Assembly: GCA_019192515.1 (NCBI GenBank)
Contig: JAHCMM010000090.1
Location: forward strand, 1 to 35,402
From: Cyclobacteriaceae bacterium SS2
Lineage (GTDB): Bacteria; Bacteroidota; Bacteroidia; Cytophagales; Cyclobacteriaceae
Direction of reading: 5' to 3'
DNA: 35,402 nt
Under the pieces are notes generated by a model. That model had not been told where the DNA came from. It worked only from the letters and a program-made list of their open reading frames with translations, and ran no database searches. Position numbers and translations under genes: made by a program. Positions 26,801 through 34,737 of this stretch are shown piece by piece; within the stretch, counting starts at the first letter, position 1, and each line of letters opens with the position of its first letter.

Positions 26801-27155
26801 TGACACCAGACTTTGCTGTAATGTCTTTAAACTTCAATCCTGAGGATCCACTATTCAGGTATAATTTATTGGACTCCATATTGGAGGTAAAATAGATATC
26901 CACGAATCCATCGGCATTCAGATCACCTACGGCTACCCCTCCTCCATTGTAGAAATATTCATACATGAGAATATTGGTATTAAGCCCCTCCCTGAGATTA
27001 TTCGAGAAGGTAATTAGTGAACTATCAGGAGGGACAAGCCTGAAAAGTTTATCCTGATTTTCCGATACTTCACGGGATTCTTGTTGCTTACAGCTTATGA
27101 ATGCTACAAACGCCAGAAGAATGCTTAGCCAAAATTGGTTTTTAGACGTCATCAA
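23814..27155 (-). CDS. Large FG-GAP/VCBS repeat lipoprotein with internal UnbV domain
   Basis: This 1113-residue protein has a lipobox FISC (signal MMTSKNQFWLSILLAFVAFISC). About fourteen FG-GAP Ca2+-binding motifs are seen (for example DLNADGFVDIYF, DINGDGRLDIYL, DYDNDGWKDLFI, DFNGDGLEDIFI, DINGDGYDDLFI, DYNQDGHQDLLL). An ASPIC/UnbV-like segment (GVGAQVSLFAKN, SPVLHFGVDSL, VVDWPGGKRSVL) lies in the middle, near residues 530-610, so the protein looks like two propellers with a UnbV domain between them. It comes 100 bp after the SusD gene and its TGA overlaps the haloperoxidase ATG. A surface ligand-binding role is inferred. Confidence 0.92.
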   Translation of the reverse strand: MMTSKNQFWLSILLAFVAFISCKQQESREVSENQDKLFRLVPPDSSLITFSNNLREGLNTNILMYEYFYNGGGVAVGDLNADGFVDIYFTSNMESNKLYLNSGSSGLKFKDITAKSGVTGRPGPWKTGASIIDINGDGRLDIYLCYSGTLPEEKRRNELFINQGNDENGVPLFKEMAEDYGLASRAFSNQAYFLDYDLDGDLDVLLLNHNPRNLPILNEQQTKELFAVDDPMRGIRLYNQQNGKFTDITEKAGINGSQLTYGLGIGISDLNKDGWPDFYVSNDYAVPDYLYINNQDGTFYNSLEESIGHSSHFSMGNDVVDINNDGHMDIITLDMLPEDNRRQKLLLAPDNYDKFEHNLNTGFHYQFMRNMLQLNNGNTTFSEVGQIAGISNTDWSWAALAADYDNDGWKDLFITNGYHRDYTNLDFINYMNSYVEKRGRIQREDVLKIIEQMPSTDISNYMYKKSGDINYSNVTTDWGLEHIANSNGAAYADLDNDGDLDLVVNNINKPAFVYENLSTSKKRFIQLELKGEGLNTDGVGAQVSLFAKNNFQILEQYPVRGYLSSVSPVLHFGVDSLTVLDSLVVDWPGGKRSVLYNQPTNTRVVIQESESTKKGSAGIKTDDSWFTEVRSPINFGHAKVTVRDFNRQLLLPSQFSAVGPTMRKADFNGDGLEDIFIGGGQGQAARLYFQTRSKKFVLGNGAAFEADKASVDTDVLVFDANKDGFPDIYVASGGYHLFKQDDPALQDRVYLNDGSGNFKKVELPEILTSSSVAVNLDINGDGYDDLFIGGRVIPGKYPEAPPSYVLINDGSGNFEDKTLEVSKELASIGMVTDAIATDLNGDGKSELVVVGDWMSVRVFENTGSSLSDVSDRYFDKEYRGLWNVIETGDFNRDGVPDLVVGNMGENLQFKVSDQEPGELYFDDFDQNGDIDPIFCYYIQGVSYPDLTRDELRNQIPRYKSKYTSYESFADETISDIFTQEELDNAKKLEINELKTSVFLSENGKYRNVELPMQAQFAPVYTINVLDYNQDGHQDLLLCGNNSSMKLRLGKADANYGMLFQGNGNGQFSYVNQLNSGLNLTGDIRKVIQIDDLFLFARNQSSVKAYQVKSRLVQ

Positions 27156-27192
27156 GTCGTTGGTAATTATTTTCTCATATATATAAAGTTAA

Positions 27193-27231
27193 ACACCTCC
27201 GGCTCAAATCAATGATTTGCTCCGAAGGTGT
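27193..27231 (-). other. Long imperfect hairpin between susD and the FG-GAP gene
   Basis: The arms 27193-27211 and 27213-27231 pair at 16 of 19 positions around a 1-base centre. On the minus strand the right-hand flank is TTTAACTTTATATATAT, U-rich but broken. It could be a weak terminator or mRNA-stability hairpin that lowers expression of the downstream enzymes relative to susCD, as seen in other susCD loci. Confidence 0.5.
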
Positions 27232-27255
27232 AATAAACCAATTAACCTAAAACTC

Positions 27256-29151
27256 TTAATATCCGGGATTCTGTATCAACAGATCATTTCTATTGATCTC
27301 ATCCCTGCTAATCGGACGATAATACATCTTATCGTTCCACACTCTCGTTTCATTTTCTACATTATCCACCACGGTATAGGTATAATCATATCGGGTAGGG
27401 TCATGGGCATATCTGGTAGTTGGTAACATGCCTGGTTTCAAATCTGCTGTTACCTGAATGGACTTAATTCCCCGCCCAAGTTCAGTACCAATCATCCATC
27501 TCCTTCCATCATGATACCTGTGCTCTTCATAAGCTAGCTCAATCCTTCGCTCATTTCTCAGACGATCCATCAAAGCTGCTCCAGAATCATTAATTCCAGG
27601 CATACCTGCCCTAAACCTGACTTTATTGATCCAATCTCTGGCCTCCTGCTCCTGACCCAGCTCAATGCAGGCCTCAGCGTATAGAAATGCCATCTCTGTG
27701 TACCTGATAAATGGCCATGGAATTACCTGGGCATTTGATTGATTATCTGGTAAAGCCGGATCGGGATCAATAAACTTACGGGTATAGTAATGGGTCCTGG
27801 TACCATTCCAGTCTTCGACTGATGACTTCCTGGTATCTACTCCATTTATTGTAATAGGCTCTCCCGAAACCGGATCACGGCCCTCGTAAAATCCTGTCTG
27901 AATTTGATTAACTGAATCGTAACTCACTACATCATCTGGTCGCGGTTTCCAGCTGGCTCCATCATATAGGATGGTGGCATAAAACCGGGGATCCCTGTTG
28001 TCGTATGGCGCTGCAGCATGAGTCGGGTTACCCCAGTCAAATTCAGAACCATCCATCATTTCATAGTCATCTACAAGTTGTTGGATCGGTGTATTACCTG
28101 CCCAGTTGTGATATCCATTCGGACCATTATTGATACCATAGTGGATACCTCCTAATGGCCAGGCACTCTCCTGAGTATACAATGGTGTATGTGTCCTCTG
28201 GAAAATCAGTTCTATCGCTGCTGTTGCGTCACCTATCGCACTTTGTCCACCCATTGCTATGGATACATAGTTTGCTTCACCTTCTTCAGGGGTAACAGGC
28301 GCGGTAAGATTCATTTTATAACCCGATGTAGCATCAAGCACTGCTTTTGCTGCTGTTTGGGCAGCTGTCCACCGATCCGTCTGATTTCCAGAAGTATAGG
28401 CCACCAACTCAATGTTGTTGTAGCCAGCCAAAACACTTGAATTAGCTTGTGCGGTAGTTGCATCATGCAAATCACTGGCAGCATACGCTAAAACACGCGC
28501 CTTCAAAGCCATTGCACTTATTCTTGAAGCTCGTCCGGCAGTAACATCTTTACCTGTCAATAAAGTTGTAGCCTGATCCAAATCTGCGACAATAGCATCA
28601 ACACACTCAGCAAAAGTATTTCTGGCTATGGCATAATCTTCATCTAGACCATAAGGCTCCAAAATGAGTGGAACACCACCATAATACCTAAGTAATTGAT
28701 GATAATAGTAAGCTCTTAGAAAAAAAGCTTCACCTAACAATCGATCTCTCAAGGTTTCATCAAATGTAGCTTCTGGTAAGTTGGCAATGGCCACATTAGC
28801 TTCCCTTATAGCCAGGTACATATTACCCCATTCATATGTTCCACTGATCCAGGCTAAAGAACCAGGACTTTCAGTACCCTCGGTAAAACGATCAATGTTA
28901 CGTCCAGCATGGGTAAACATGGCTTCATCAGTAATGGATGCCAATGCCTGCTCTTCAAATCCACCATATCCCAGGAAGGAATAAACATTATAAACGAATG
29001 CCTGAGAAAGTGGTCCATCAGACCAGACAGCCTCACTGGAGACTTTATCTAATGGTTGCGTATTCAAAAATCCTTCATCACACGACCAGGGGAGCGCCAC
29101 GCAAACAGTTATAATTAAAATATTTATTGCTTTTTTCATTTTAATCTTCAT
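27256..29151 (-). CDS. SusD/RagB-family outer-membrane nutrient-binding lipoprotein
   Basis: This 631-residue protein has a signal peptide with lipobox PWSC then DEGFLNTQPLDKVSSEAVW, the classic SusD beginning. GEAFFLRAYYYHQLLRYYGGVPLI is the TPR-type block found in nearly all SusD proteins, and the C-terminal RNERRIELAYEEHRYHDGRRW is equally typical. It binds ligand at the cell surface and forms the lid of the SusC transporter. Its start is 7 bp after the susC stop. An alternative start 12 bp downstream (MKKAIN) is possible. The ligand is unknown; the length is slightly above the usual 500-600. Confidence 0.97.
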   Translation of the reverse strand: MKIKMKKAINILIITVCVALPWSCDEGFLNTQPLDKVSSEAVWSDGPLSQAFVYNVYSFLGYGGFEEQALASITDEAMFTHAGRNIDRFTEGTESPGSLAWISGTYEWGNMYLAIREANVAIANLPEATFDETLRDRLLGEAFFLRAYYYHQLLRYYGGVPLILEPYGLDEDYAIARNTFAECVDAIVADLDQATTLLTGKDVTAGRASRISAMALKARVLAYAASDLHDATTAQANSSVLAGYNNIELVAYTSGNQTDRWTAAQTAAKAVLDATSGYKMNLTAPVTPEEGEANYVSIAMGGQSAIGDATAAIELIFQRTHTPLYTQESAWPLGGIHYGINNGPNGYHNWAGNTPIQQLVDDYEMMDGSEFDWGNPTHAAAPYDNRDPRFYATILYDGASWKPRPDDVVSYDSVNQIQTGFYEGRDPVSGEPITINGVDTRKSSVEDWNGTRTHYYTRKFIDPDPALPDNQSNAQVIPWPFIRYTEMAFLYAEACIELGQEQEARDWINKVRFRAGMPGINDSGAALMDRLRNERRIELAYEEHRYHDGRRWMIGTELGRGIKSIQVTADLKPGMLPTTRYAHDPTRYDYTYTVVDNVENETRVWNDKMYYRPISRDEINRNDLLIQNPGY

Positions 29152-29158
29152 TTAAAGG

Positions 29159-32100
29159 TTAGAATGATATTGTTACTCCGGTATTGATCACGCGAGCCTG
29201 AGGATAGTATGTGCCCGCCTGATTTTCAGATTCCGGATCAAAAATATTGTGCTCATCAAATGTCAACAGATTCAGCGCATTCACGTAGAATCTCACCTGT
29301 GCCAAACCAATTGACTCCAAGGGACCTGATGGCAGGGAATACCCAATTTCAATATTCTTAAGTCTGATATAATTCTTGCTGAATAACCAGTAAGTATTAT
29401 TTCCAAATGCTCCACCTGTATAGTAGGTGTCACCACGACTAGCCATTCTTGGGTGTTCACTACTAGGATTTGTGATGCTCCATCGATTGTCAAAGTGATA
29501 CTTCAAGAAGTTTCCAATATCCCCGGACTCTGTTTGAACCCGAATAGCTGCTCCGGTAGCCCCCTGGAATAACAGAGAGAAATCGAAGTTTTTGTAATAG
29601 ATATTGGCAGTTGCTCCAAAATTGAAAGTAGGTGTTGCATTTTTATCAATACGTATCTGATCATCTGCATCAATGATACCGTCTCCGTTTTGATCAATAA
29701 ACTTCATGTCACCTGGACGTAAATTCCCGGTAACTGCACTGTAGTCCAATGTATTGGCAGCAATGGCTTCTTCATCACGGAAAACTCCATCGGACTCATA
29801 AACCAGGTATGCACCAATCGGTTTTCCCTCCTGATGTTGATATTCAGGATTACCAGGTACCTCATCCATGAAGATTACTTCATTCTTAGCATAACCACCA
29901 TTCACACCAAAGTTGTAGGTAAGTTCTCCTCCTTGTCCACTATATAGGACGTCAAATTCGAATCCAGAATTCTTTACTTCTCCTTTGTTCTGAGGAGGTA
30001 ATAAAGCTGTAATTCCAGATGACGCTGGAGTAGAGCCTGTTTCCTGGATCAGGATCTGGCTTCTGTAATTGTAGAAGTATTCCAGACTTAAATCCAAACG
30101 GCCAAACAAGGTTGCATCAATACCACCGTTCCAGTTATTAGCTCTTTCCCAGGTGAAATTAGGGTTTGCAATAACCTGCTCAAACAAAGTGGCCTGAACC
30201 TGTCCATTGATTGGGTATTCACCAAATGAATAAGTTGACAGGTAGGCAAATTCCTGAAGGCTTCCATTAAAGAATACCTGGTCATTACCCATTTGTCCAT
30301 AAGACGCCCTTACTTTCAGGTAGTCTAAACCTGGAACATTAAACCAACTTTCATTAGAAGTATTCCATCCGACCAAAAATCCAGGGAAGAATCCAAATCG
30401 ACCTGATTCAGGAAAGATGTATGAACCATCATATCTCCAGATAAACTCTGCCAGATATTTTTCCTGGTAATTATACTGAGCTCTTCCGTAGTATCCCATT
30501 CTTGGTCTTGAATATGCCGTACCTCCATTGTCCTGGCCTTCTGTTCCTCCAACAAATAGCTGATCCACTGCTGGTGAAATATAGTTTCTACGATAGGCAT
30601 AGAAGTAGGTACCTGAGAATAGCTCCCTTGTCACACCTGCTAACAGGTTGATGGTATGATCCCCAAACTTTTTATCGTAGTTTAACATCGCCGTATAATT
30701 CGTATTAAGGGTGGTATTCATTCCCTGAGTCAATCTTGGGTCAGTGAAATTTGACCTTACAGCTGGCACCAGTAATGGAGTAACTCCATCAGATTCATAA
30801 GTAACACGATCCCAATAATACAATTCCCATGGTGTTTGCCATCTCTTCAAAAAATCATTGTTTTTGTCTATGGCTGCTGACAAAGTCAACTTCAATCCTT
30901 CAATCCATGGGTTGGTAATATCAACTGTTCCATTTACCTGGATCAGGTCCTTCGGATTATCTACATAACCAGTTGCATTTGTTGTGATCACATATGGATT
31001 TTGACCATTTTCGATATCAGGCCCAGGCTTTCCATTTGGCCACACTTCCGGTTCGGTTGGGCGACCTCTCATCAACATCCTAAATATCGAGCCAGCACTT
31101 TCAGTAGGAAAGTTTCTATCTTCCCTGCGTGCCATTACACCAACTTTGGTTTTAATGTACTCATTAATGTTGGCATCCAGGTTAACTCTTAGGTTGTACT
31201 GTTTGTATCGAGTAGCTGAGTTTTTGTAGTATGCATCCTGATCTACAAAACCAATTGAGGTGAAATATTTGAAATCATCATTTCCACCTCTAATAGAAAG
31301 ATTATGCCTGCTCTGAGGTGACCATGTTTTGAAAGCATCTCCAAACCAGTCTGTATCAGGATAGCCCCATGGGTCTGATCCAGAACCATGCCTCTGAAGT
31401 TCGTCCTGGGTAAGGTAGGCAATAGCTGTTCTATTATCTGATGGTGAAGTGTATTCATCATTAGCAAGGAAGCCAGCCCAGGCATCTTGCCACTCTGCAG
31501 GATCTGTAACTCCATTGAAGATAGCAATCTCATTCATAATAGTACCATATTCCACGGCGTTGGCCATTTCGGGTACTACTGTAGGTTGTGCCCAACCCTG
31601 ATTGTAACTGTAATCAATTACAGGTTTACCTGATGCACCTCTTTTAGTAGTGATCAGAATAACACCATTAGCTGCTCTCGCTCCATAGATGGCGGCTGAG
31701 GCATCTTTAAGAATTGAGATATTCTCAATATCCAATGGGCTTAATCTTCCTAATCCACCATCCCGATCAGGTATTCCGTCAATAACGACTAATGGACTGC
31801 TGTTTCCAAGTGTATTGATTCCTCTGATATTTATTCTGGCGCCATCATATCCTGGTTCGCCGCTGGTCTGGATCACTACAAGTCCGGGTAACCTTCCTGC
31901 CAGAGAGTTGGACATGTCAACCGCAGGAGATTTTACAATATCCTTTCCCTTCAAAGCACTTACCGCTCCTGTTACAGTTTCCTTTTTCTGAGTACCGTAT
32001 CCCACGACGACCACTTCCTGAAGTGATTCAACATCTGGTTTTAATGAAAGATCAATGGAGGTTCTACCCTCAACTGGAACTTCCATAGGAACGTAACCCA

Positions 32101-32665
32101 CGAAAGAGATTACTAAAATGGCATCATTATCTCCAACTGTAAGGGTGTAATTTCCATCTACATCTGTGATGGTTCCATTTGAAGTACCTTTTTCCTGAAT
32201 GGTAGTTCCTGGTAAACCAGAACCATTTTCATCGGTAATCACACCCCGAATAGTGGGCCCTTGATGAATGGCCACTGATACGCGGGGTTCGTCTGCTCTG
32301 CGCTTTCTTTTGCTTACACTGATGCTGTTGTTTACCTGACCAAACTGCAGATCCATTACTTTGGATAATTCCATCAGTACTTCTTCAACTGTGGCATTTA
32401 CCACATGAATATTACTGGTAATGGAGAGGTCAATCTTGTTGCTGCTTAAACTGAATCTGTAATTTGTTTTTCGCTCTATCTCTTCAAGGATGTCAGATAG
32501 TTTTGCATCTGTAAGGTTCAAGGAAATATTGACTGCTTTAATACTTTTTACCTGTGCCACAGTCTCATTGGCCAGGGCCAGATCTAAAGTAATAAAGAGA
32601 ATAGCAAGTACCTGAAAAGACAATTTAGAAACCATATATATGGTATTGGTAAATTTGTTATTCAT
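29159..32665 (-). CDS. SusC/RagA-family TonB-dependent transporter with STN signalling domain
   Basis: This 1168-residue protein has a signal peptide ending ALANE. An STN domain at about 45-120 (LNLTDAKLSDILEEIERKTN, VEEVLMELSKVMDLQFG) is the module that contacts FecR-type anti-sigma factors. A carboxypeptidase-regulatory-like domain (VRGVITDENG-like, SFVGYVPMEV) and the SusC signature LQEVVVVGYGTQKKE follow, then the plug (NSLAGRLPGLVVIQTSGEPG, SILKDASAAIYGARAANGVI) and a barrel to ARVINTGVTISF. It imports a large ligand with SusD and should also report its presence to the FecR/sigma pair encoded directly upstream. Confidence 0.97.
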   Translation of the reverse strand: MNNKFTNTIYMVSKLSFQVLAILFITLDLALANETVAQVKSIKAVNISLNLTDAKLSDILEEIERKTNYRFSLSSNKIDLSITSNIHVVNATVEEVLMELSKVMDLQFGQVNNSISVSKRKRRADEPRVSVAIHQGPTIRGVITDENGSGLPGTTIQEKGTSNGTITDVDGNYTLTVGDNDAILVISFVGYVPMEVPVEGRTSIDLSLKPDVESLQEVVVVGYGTQKKETVTGAVSALKGKDIVKSPAVDMSNSLAGRLPGLVVIQTSGEPGYDGARINIRGINTLGNSSPLVVIDGIPDRDGGLGRLSPLDIENISILKDASAAIYGARAANGVILITTKRGASGKPVIDYSYNQGWAQPTVVPEMANAVEYGTIMNEIAIFNGVTDPAEWQDAWAGFLANDEYTSPSDNRTAIAYLTQDELQRHGSGSDPWGYPDTDWFGDAFKTWSPQSRHNLSIRGGNDDFKYFTSIGFVDQDAYYKNSATRYKQYNLRVNLDANINEYIKTKVGVMARREDRNFPTESAGSIFRMLMRGRPTEPEVWPNGKPGPDIENGQNPYVITTNATGYVDNPKDLIQVNGTVDITNPWIEGLKLTLSAAIDKNNDFLKRWQTPWELYYWDRVTYESDGVTPLLVPAVRSNFTDPRLTQGMNTTLNTNYTAMLNYDKKFGDHTINLLAGVTRELFSGTYFYAYRRNYISPAVDQLFVGGTEGQDNGGTAYSRPRMGYYGRAQYNYQEKYLAEFIWRYDGSYIFPESGRFGFFPGFLVGWNTSNESWFNVPGLDYLKVRASYGQMGNDQVFFNGSLQEFAYLSTYSFGEYPINGQVQATLFEQVIANPNFTWERANNWNGGIDATLFGRLDLSLEYFYNYRSQILIQETGSTPASSGITALLPPQNKGEVKNSGFEFDVLYSGQGGELTYNFGVNGGYAKNEVIFMDEVPGNPEYQHQEGKPIGAYLVYESDGVFRDEEAIAANTLDYSAVTGNLRPGDMKFIDQNGDGIIDADDQIRIDKNATPTFNFGATANIYYKNFDFSLLFQGATGAAIRVQTESGDIGNFLKYHFDNRWSITNPSSEHPRMASRGDTYYTGGAFGNNTYWLFSKNYIRLKNIEIGYSLPSGPLESIGLAQVRFYVNALNLLTFDEHNIFDPESENQAGTYYPQARVINTGVTISF
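32631..32644. repeat. 14-bp perfect palindrome inside the susC 5' coding region
   Basis: ACCATATATATGGT is a perfect inverted repeat about 20 bp inside susC, and 5 bp upstream of the plus-strand TAAATTTG box. It could be an operator for the antisense promoter or an mRNA hairpin near the susC start; chance is also possible in AT-rich DNA. Confidence 0.35.
32650..32657 (+). promoter_or_regulatory. Possible antisense promoter -7 element
   Basis: TAAATTTG is an exact match to the Bacteroidota -7 consensus TAnnTTTG, on the strand opposite susC, just inside its start codon. No clear -33 TTTG is placed upstream (TTTA at 32624 is the closest). It would start a transcript near 32664 that runs to the terminator at 32753-32780. 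Confidence 0.35.
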
Positions 32666-32780
32666 ATCTTTATGATTGGTTAAATAATGTTTTAACTACA
32701 ATGATTAGATGCGTGCTTATTTTGAAAGGTCTGCAGCATCAGATCATTGCATAAGGACCAGCCTCGGCTGGTTCTTTTTT
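32664..32780 (+). ncRNA. Candidate cis-antisense small RNA opposite the susC leader
   Basis: The fecR-susC gap holds, on the strand opposite both genes, a -7-like box and a canonical intrinsic terminator about 100 bp apart. The predicted RNA, about 115 nt, would be antisense to the susC 5' leader and reach its start codon. Bacteroides species are known to encode such cis-antisense RNAs (DonS type) between the anti-sigma gene and susC, where they repress the polysaccharide locus. Both ends here are inferred from motifs only. Confidence 0.4.
32753..32780 (+). terminator. Intrinsic terminator, plus strand, between fecR and susC
   Basis: AAGGACCAGCC, a TC centre and GGCTGGTTCTT pair over 11 positions with one G-U wobble when read as plus-strand RNA; the innermost pairs would open to form the loop. 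TTTTTT follows. On the minus strand the wobble becomes an A-C mismatch and no U tract follows, so the orientation is clearly opposite to fecR and susC. Confidence 0.7.
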
Positions 32781-32794
32781 GAATCTTTTTTATG

Positions 32795-33823
32795 TCATAG
32801 GCTCTTATTAAATTTTACTTTCACATTTTTTCCGGTTAATTCATACGTCATGTCCAATGCCTGGCTCATGGATTGCAGCACATTGGATAAGTATTCATTG
32901 TCAAACTCCCCTGAATACTTCACCTCTTCATATCCACCTGAAACATCGATCTGAACATCATACCAATTTTCAAGTGTCCTGAGTACTTCACTAATAGGTG
33001 TTTCTTTAAAGAAAATAATGCCCCTGGTCCAGAGCATATCTGTCATATCTTTTTGGAAGGAAGGTGCTCCTAAGCCTTTTTGTACAGAATAGGCCGTTTT
33101 TTGCATGGGCTCAAGTCTGATCACCTGATCCTTCTGATCTATTACACTTACTTCCACTGATCCTTCTGTGAGGAGTACATCCACTGATGCTTCAGTTGTC
33201 TTTACATTAAAGGCAGTCCCCAATGCCCGTGTTTCTATTTGTCGTGACTTTACAATGAAAGGATGCTCCGGATCTTTAGCTACCTTAAAATAGGCCTCAC
33301 CTTCTAATTCAATGTATCGGTTTTGTGCAAAATCACTGCTGTATGTAAGGGTACTATTGGAATTTAACATTACTCTGGTGCCATCGGTAAGTACAATTTC
33401 TGACTTCCTGCCTTTGGGGTTTGTTCTTTTGATGGTCTGTACTTCTACCTGATTACTGGCGACAACAGTAGCATTATCAAAGCCTTTGTAATAGAATAGT
33501 AGTCCAATTCCAATGGCCAACACAATACTTGCTGCAATTCGGAAATATCTGAAAGATCGCCTTTGCTCTGTCCCGAGTGAATTACCTGGTACCTGTAAAA
33601 TAGATTTAAGGATTTCATCTTTCTCTTCTTCATCAGGCTGTGAGGTAGAAGGATATTGGAGTGACAGGATCAACTCCCTGGCTCTAAGCACTTCTTTCTC
33701 ATATTGAGGATTGGCCTCCAGCCACTTCTCCCAGAATAGCGATGACTTGGGAGTAGGGTTAAGCACCCAGGATCTAAACTCCTTATCTGTGAGAAAATCT
33801 TCTAATTCCTTCTTATTAGACAT
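32795..33823 (-). CDS. FecR-family anti-sigma factor (DUF4974)
   Basis: This 342-residue inner-membrane protein has a cytoplasmic N-terminal part of about 90 residues that should hold the sigma factor, then one transmembrane helix (FRIAASIVLAIGIGLLFYY). The periplasmic FecR domain follows (SEIVLTDGTRVMLNSNSTLTY, LEGEAYFKVAKDPEHPFIV, LGTAFNVKT), then a C-terminal DUF4974/STN-like domain (FKETPISEVLRTLENWYDVQI) that contacts the transporter STN domain. The order sigma, FecR, SusC is the standard transduction cassette. It is 153 bp after the sigma gene and 129 bp before susC. Confidence 0.95.
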   Translation of the reverse strand: MSNKKELEDFLTDKEFRSWVLNPTPKSSLFWEKWLEANPQYEKEVLRARELILSLQYPSTSQPDEEEKDEILKSILQVPGNSLGTEQRRSFRYFRIAASIVLAIGIGLLFYYKGFDNATVVASNQVEVQTIKRTNPKGRKSEIVLTDGTRVMLNSNSTLTYSSDFAQNRYIELEGEAYFKVAKDPEHPFIVKSRQIETRALGTAFNVKTTEASVDVLLTEGSVEVSVIDQKDQVIRLEPMQKTAYSVQKGLGAPSFQKDMTDMLWTRGIIFFKETPISEVLRTLENWYDVQIDVSGGYEEVKYSGEFDNEYLSNVLQSMSQALDMTYELTGKNVKVKFNKSL

Positions 33824-33976
33824 AAATATTTCATGGACCTTTCAATTAATTGACAATCAGGACGATGAAATGACATCAGGAAAAGAGAGAAATATTTAGA
33901 TATTTACATTTAATTAAATAATATCGGATATTATTTATGAATACCTCAACAAATCATTAGTATTATTAAATATTAT

Positions 33977-34591
33977 TTACTTATCAAGAGTAAGCCTGAT
34001 GGCTTTCAGAGAACGATAAATAAGATTTCTGGCTGCTCGGGTACTTGTCATACCCATAATATCTGCAATCTCCGAATAACCCAGCTCTTCATAGAAGAAA
34101 AAATGGATGGCCTCACGTTGTCTTGCTGTCAGCTTTGCAATGGCCCAGCTTATCCTTCTTAATTGACTTTGTGAAAACTGCCTGGCGATGATTACAGTTT
34201 CGTGAGAGGGCGTTACCAGGAAAGGTTGATTAATTGAGGCCTCACTCAACGAATCCGATCGCTTACTCTTCTTGATCTCATTTAGTAGTTGATTTCTGAT
34301 ACTCTTGATGAGAAAGGCTTTCGGGGATTGCACTGAAGGCAAAGCTGACCGGTTTTTCCTCAGCTTGTAAAAAAGATCCTGAATACAATCCTTGCACAAC
34401 GGCTTATTGGATGTAAGCCTAAAACTGTAGTCATAAAGGATTTGGAAGTATTGATTGTAAACCTCAATAAAAGCGGCTTCGCTACCCTTCCTAAATTCTT
34501 CCCATAACCGAAGATGATCTATTGGCTCATCGTCAATTCTCGTCCCCTTTGGACTGTGGTGATCATTATGACTCTTGGGTAGCAAACTCAT
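33977..34591 (-). CDS. ECF RNA polymerase sigma factor (sigma-70 family)
   Basis: The protein has 204 residues. Region 2 is seen in AAFIEVYNQYFQILYDYSFRL, CIQDLFYKLRKN and PKAFLIKSIRNQLLNEIKK; region 4 in LTARQREAIHFFFYEELGYS and EIADIMGMTSTRAARNLIYR, the helix-turn-helix reading the -35 element. There is no region 1 or 3, as in ECF factors. It is the likely direct activator of the susCD-haloperoxidase operon once FecR is triggered. A 20-residue hydrophilic N-terminal extension precedes region 2. The upstream 146 bp to argH is very AT-rich. Confidence 0.95.
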   Translation of the reverse strand: MSLLPKSHNDHHSPKGTRIDDEPIDHLRLWEEFRKGSEAAFIEVYNQYFQILYDYSFRLTSNKPLCKDCIQDLFYKLRKNRSALPSVQSPKAFLIKSIRNQLLNEIKKSKRSDSLSEASINQPFLVTPSHETVIIARQFSQSQLRRISWAIAKLTARQREAIHFFFYEELGYSEIADIMGMTSTRAARNLIYRSLKAIRLTLDK

Positions 34592-34737
34592 AGAATGAAA
34601 TATTGCAAATACTGGATTACAAAATCACATCTACATTAAAATTATCAAAATAACAATATCTCACCAATTAAATATTAAATATTAATATTATGACGCTTTG
34701 ATTTTAATTTCCTGAAAAAATCACAAATATCAACAAA

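Noticed and set aside
29159-32665. Multiple 60-100 codon frames on both strands within susC
   Set aside because: All are shadows of the strongly supported SusC reading frame.
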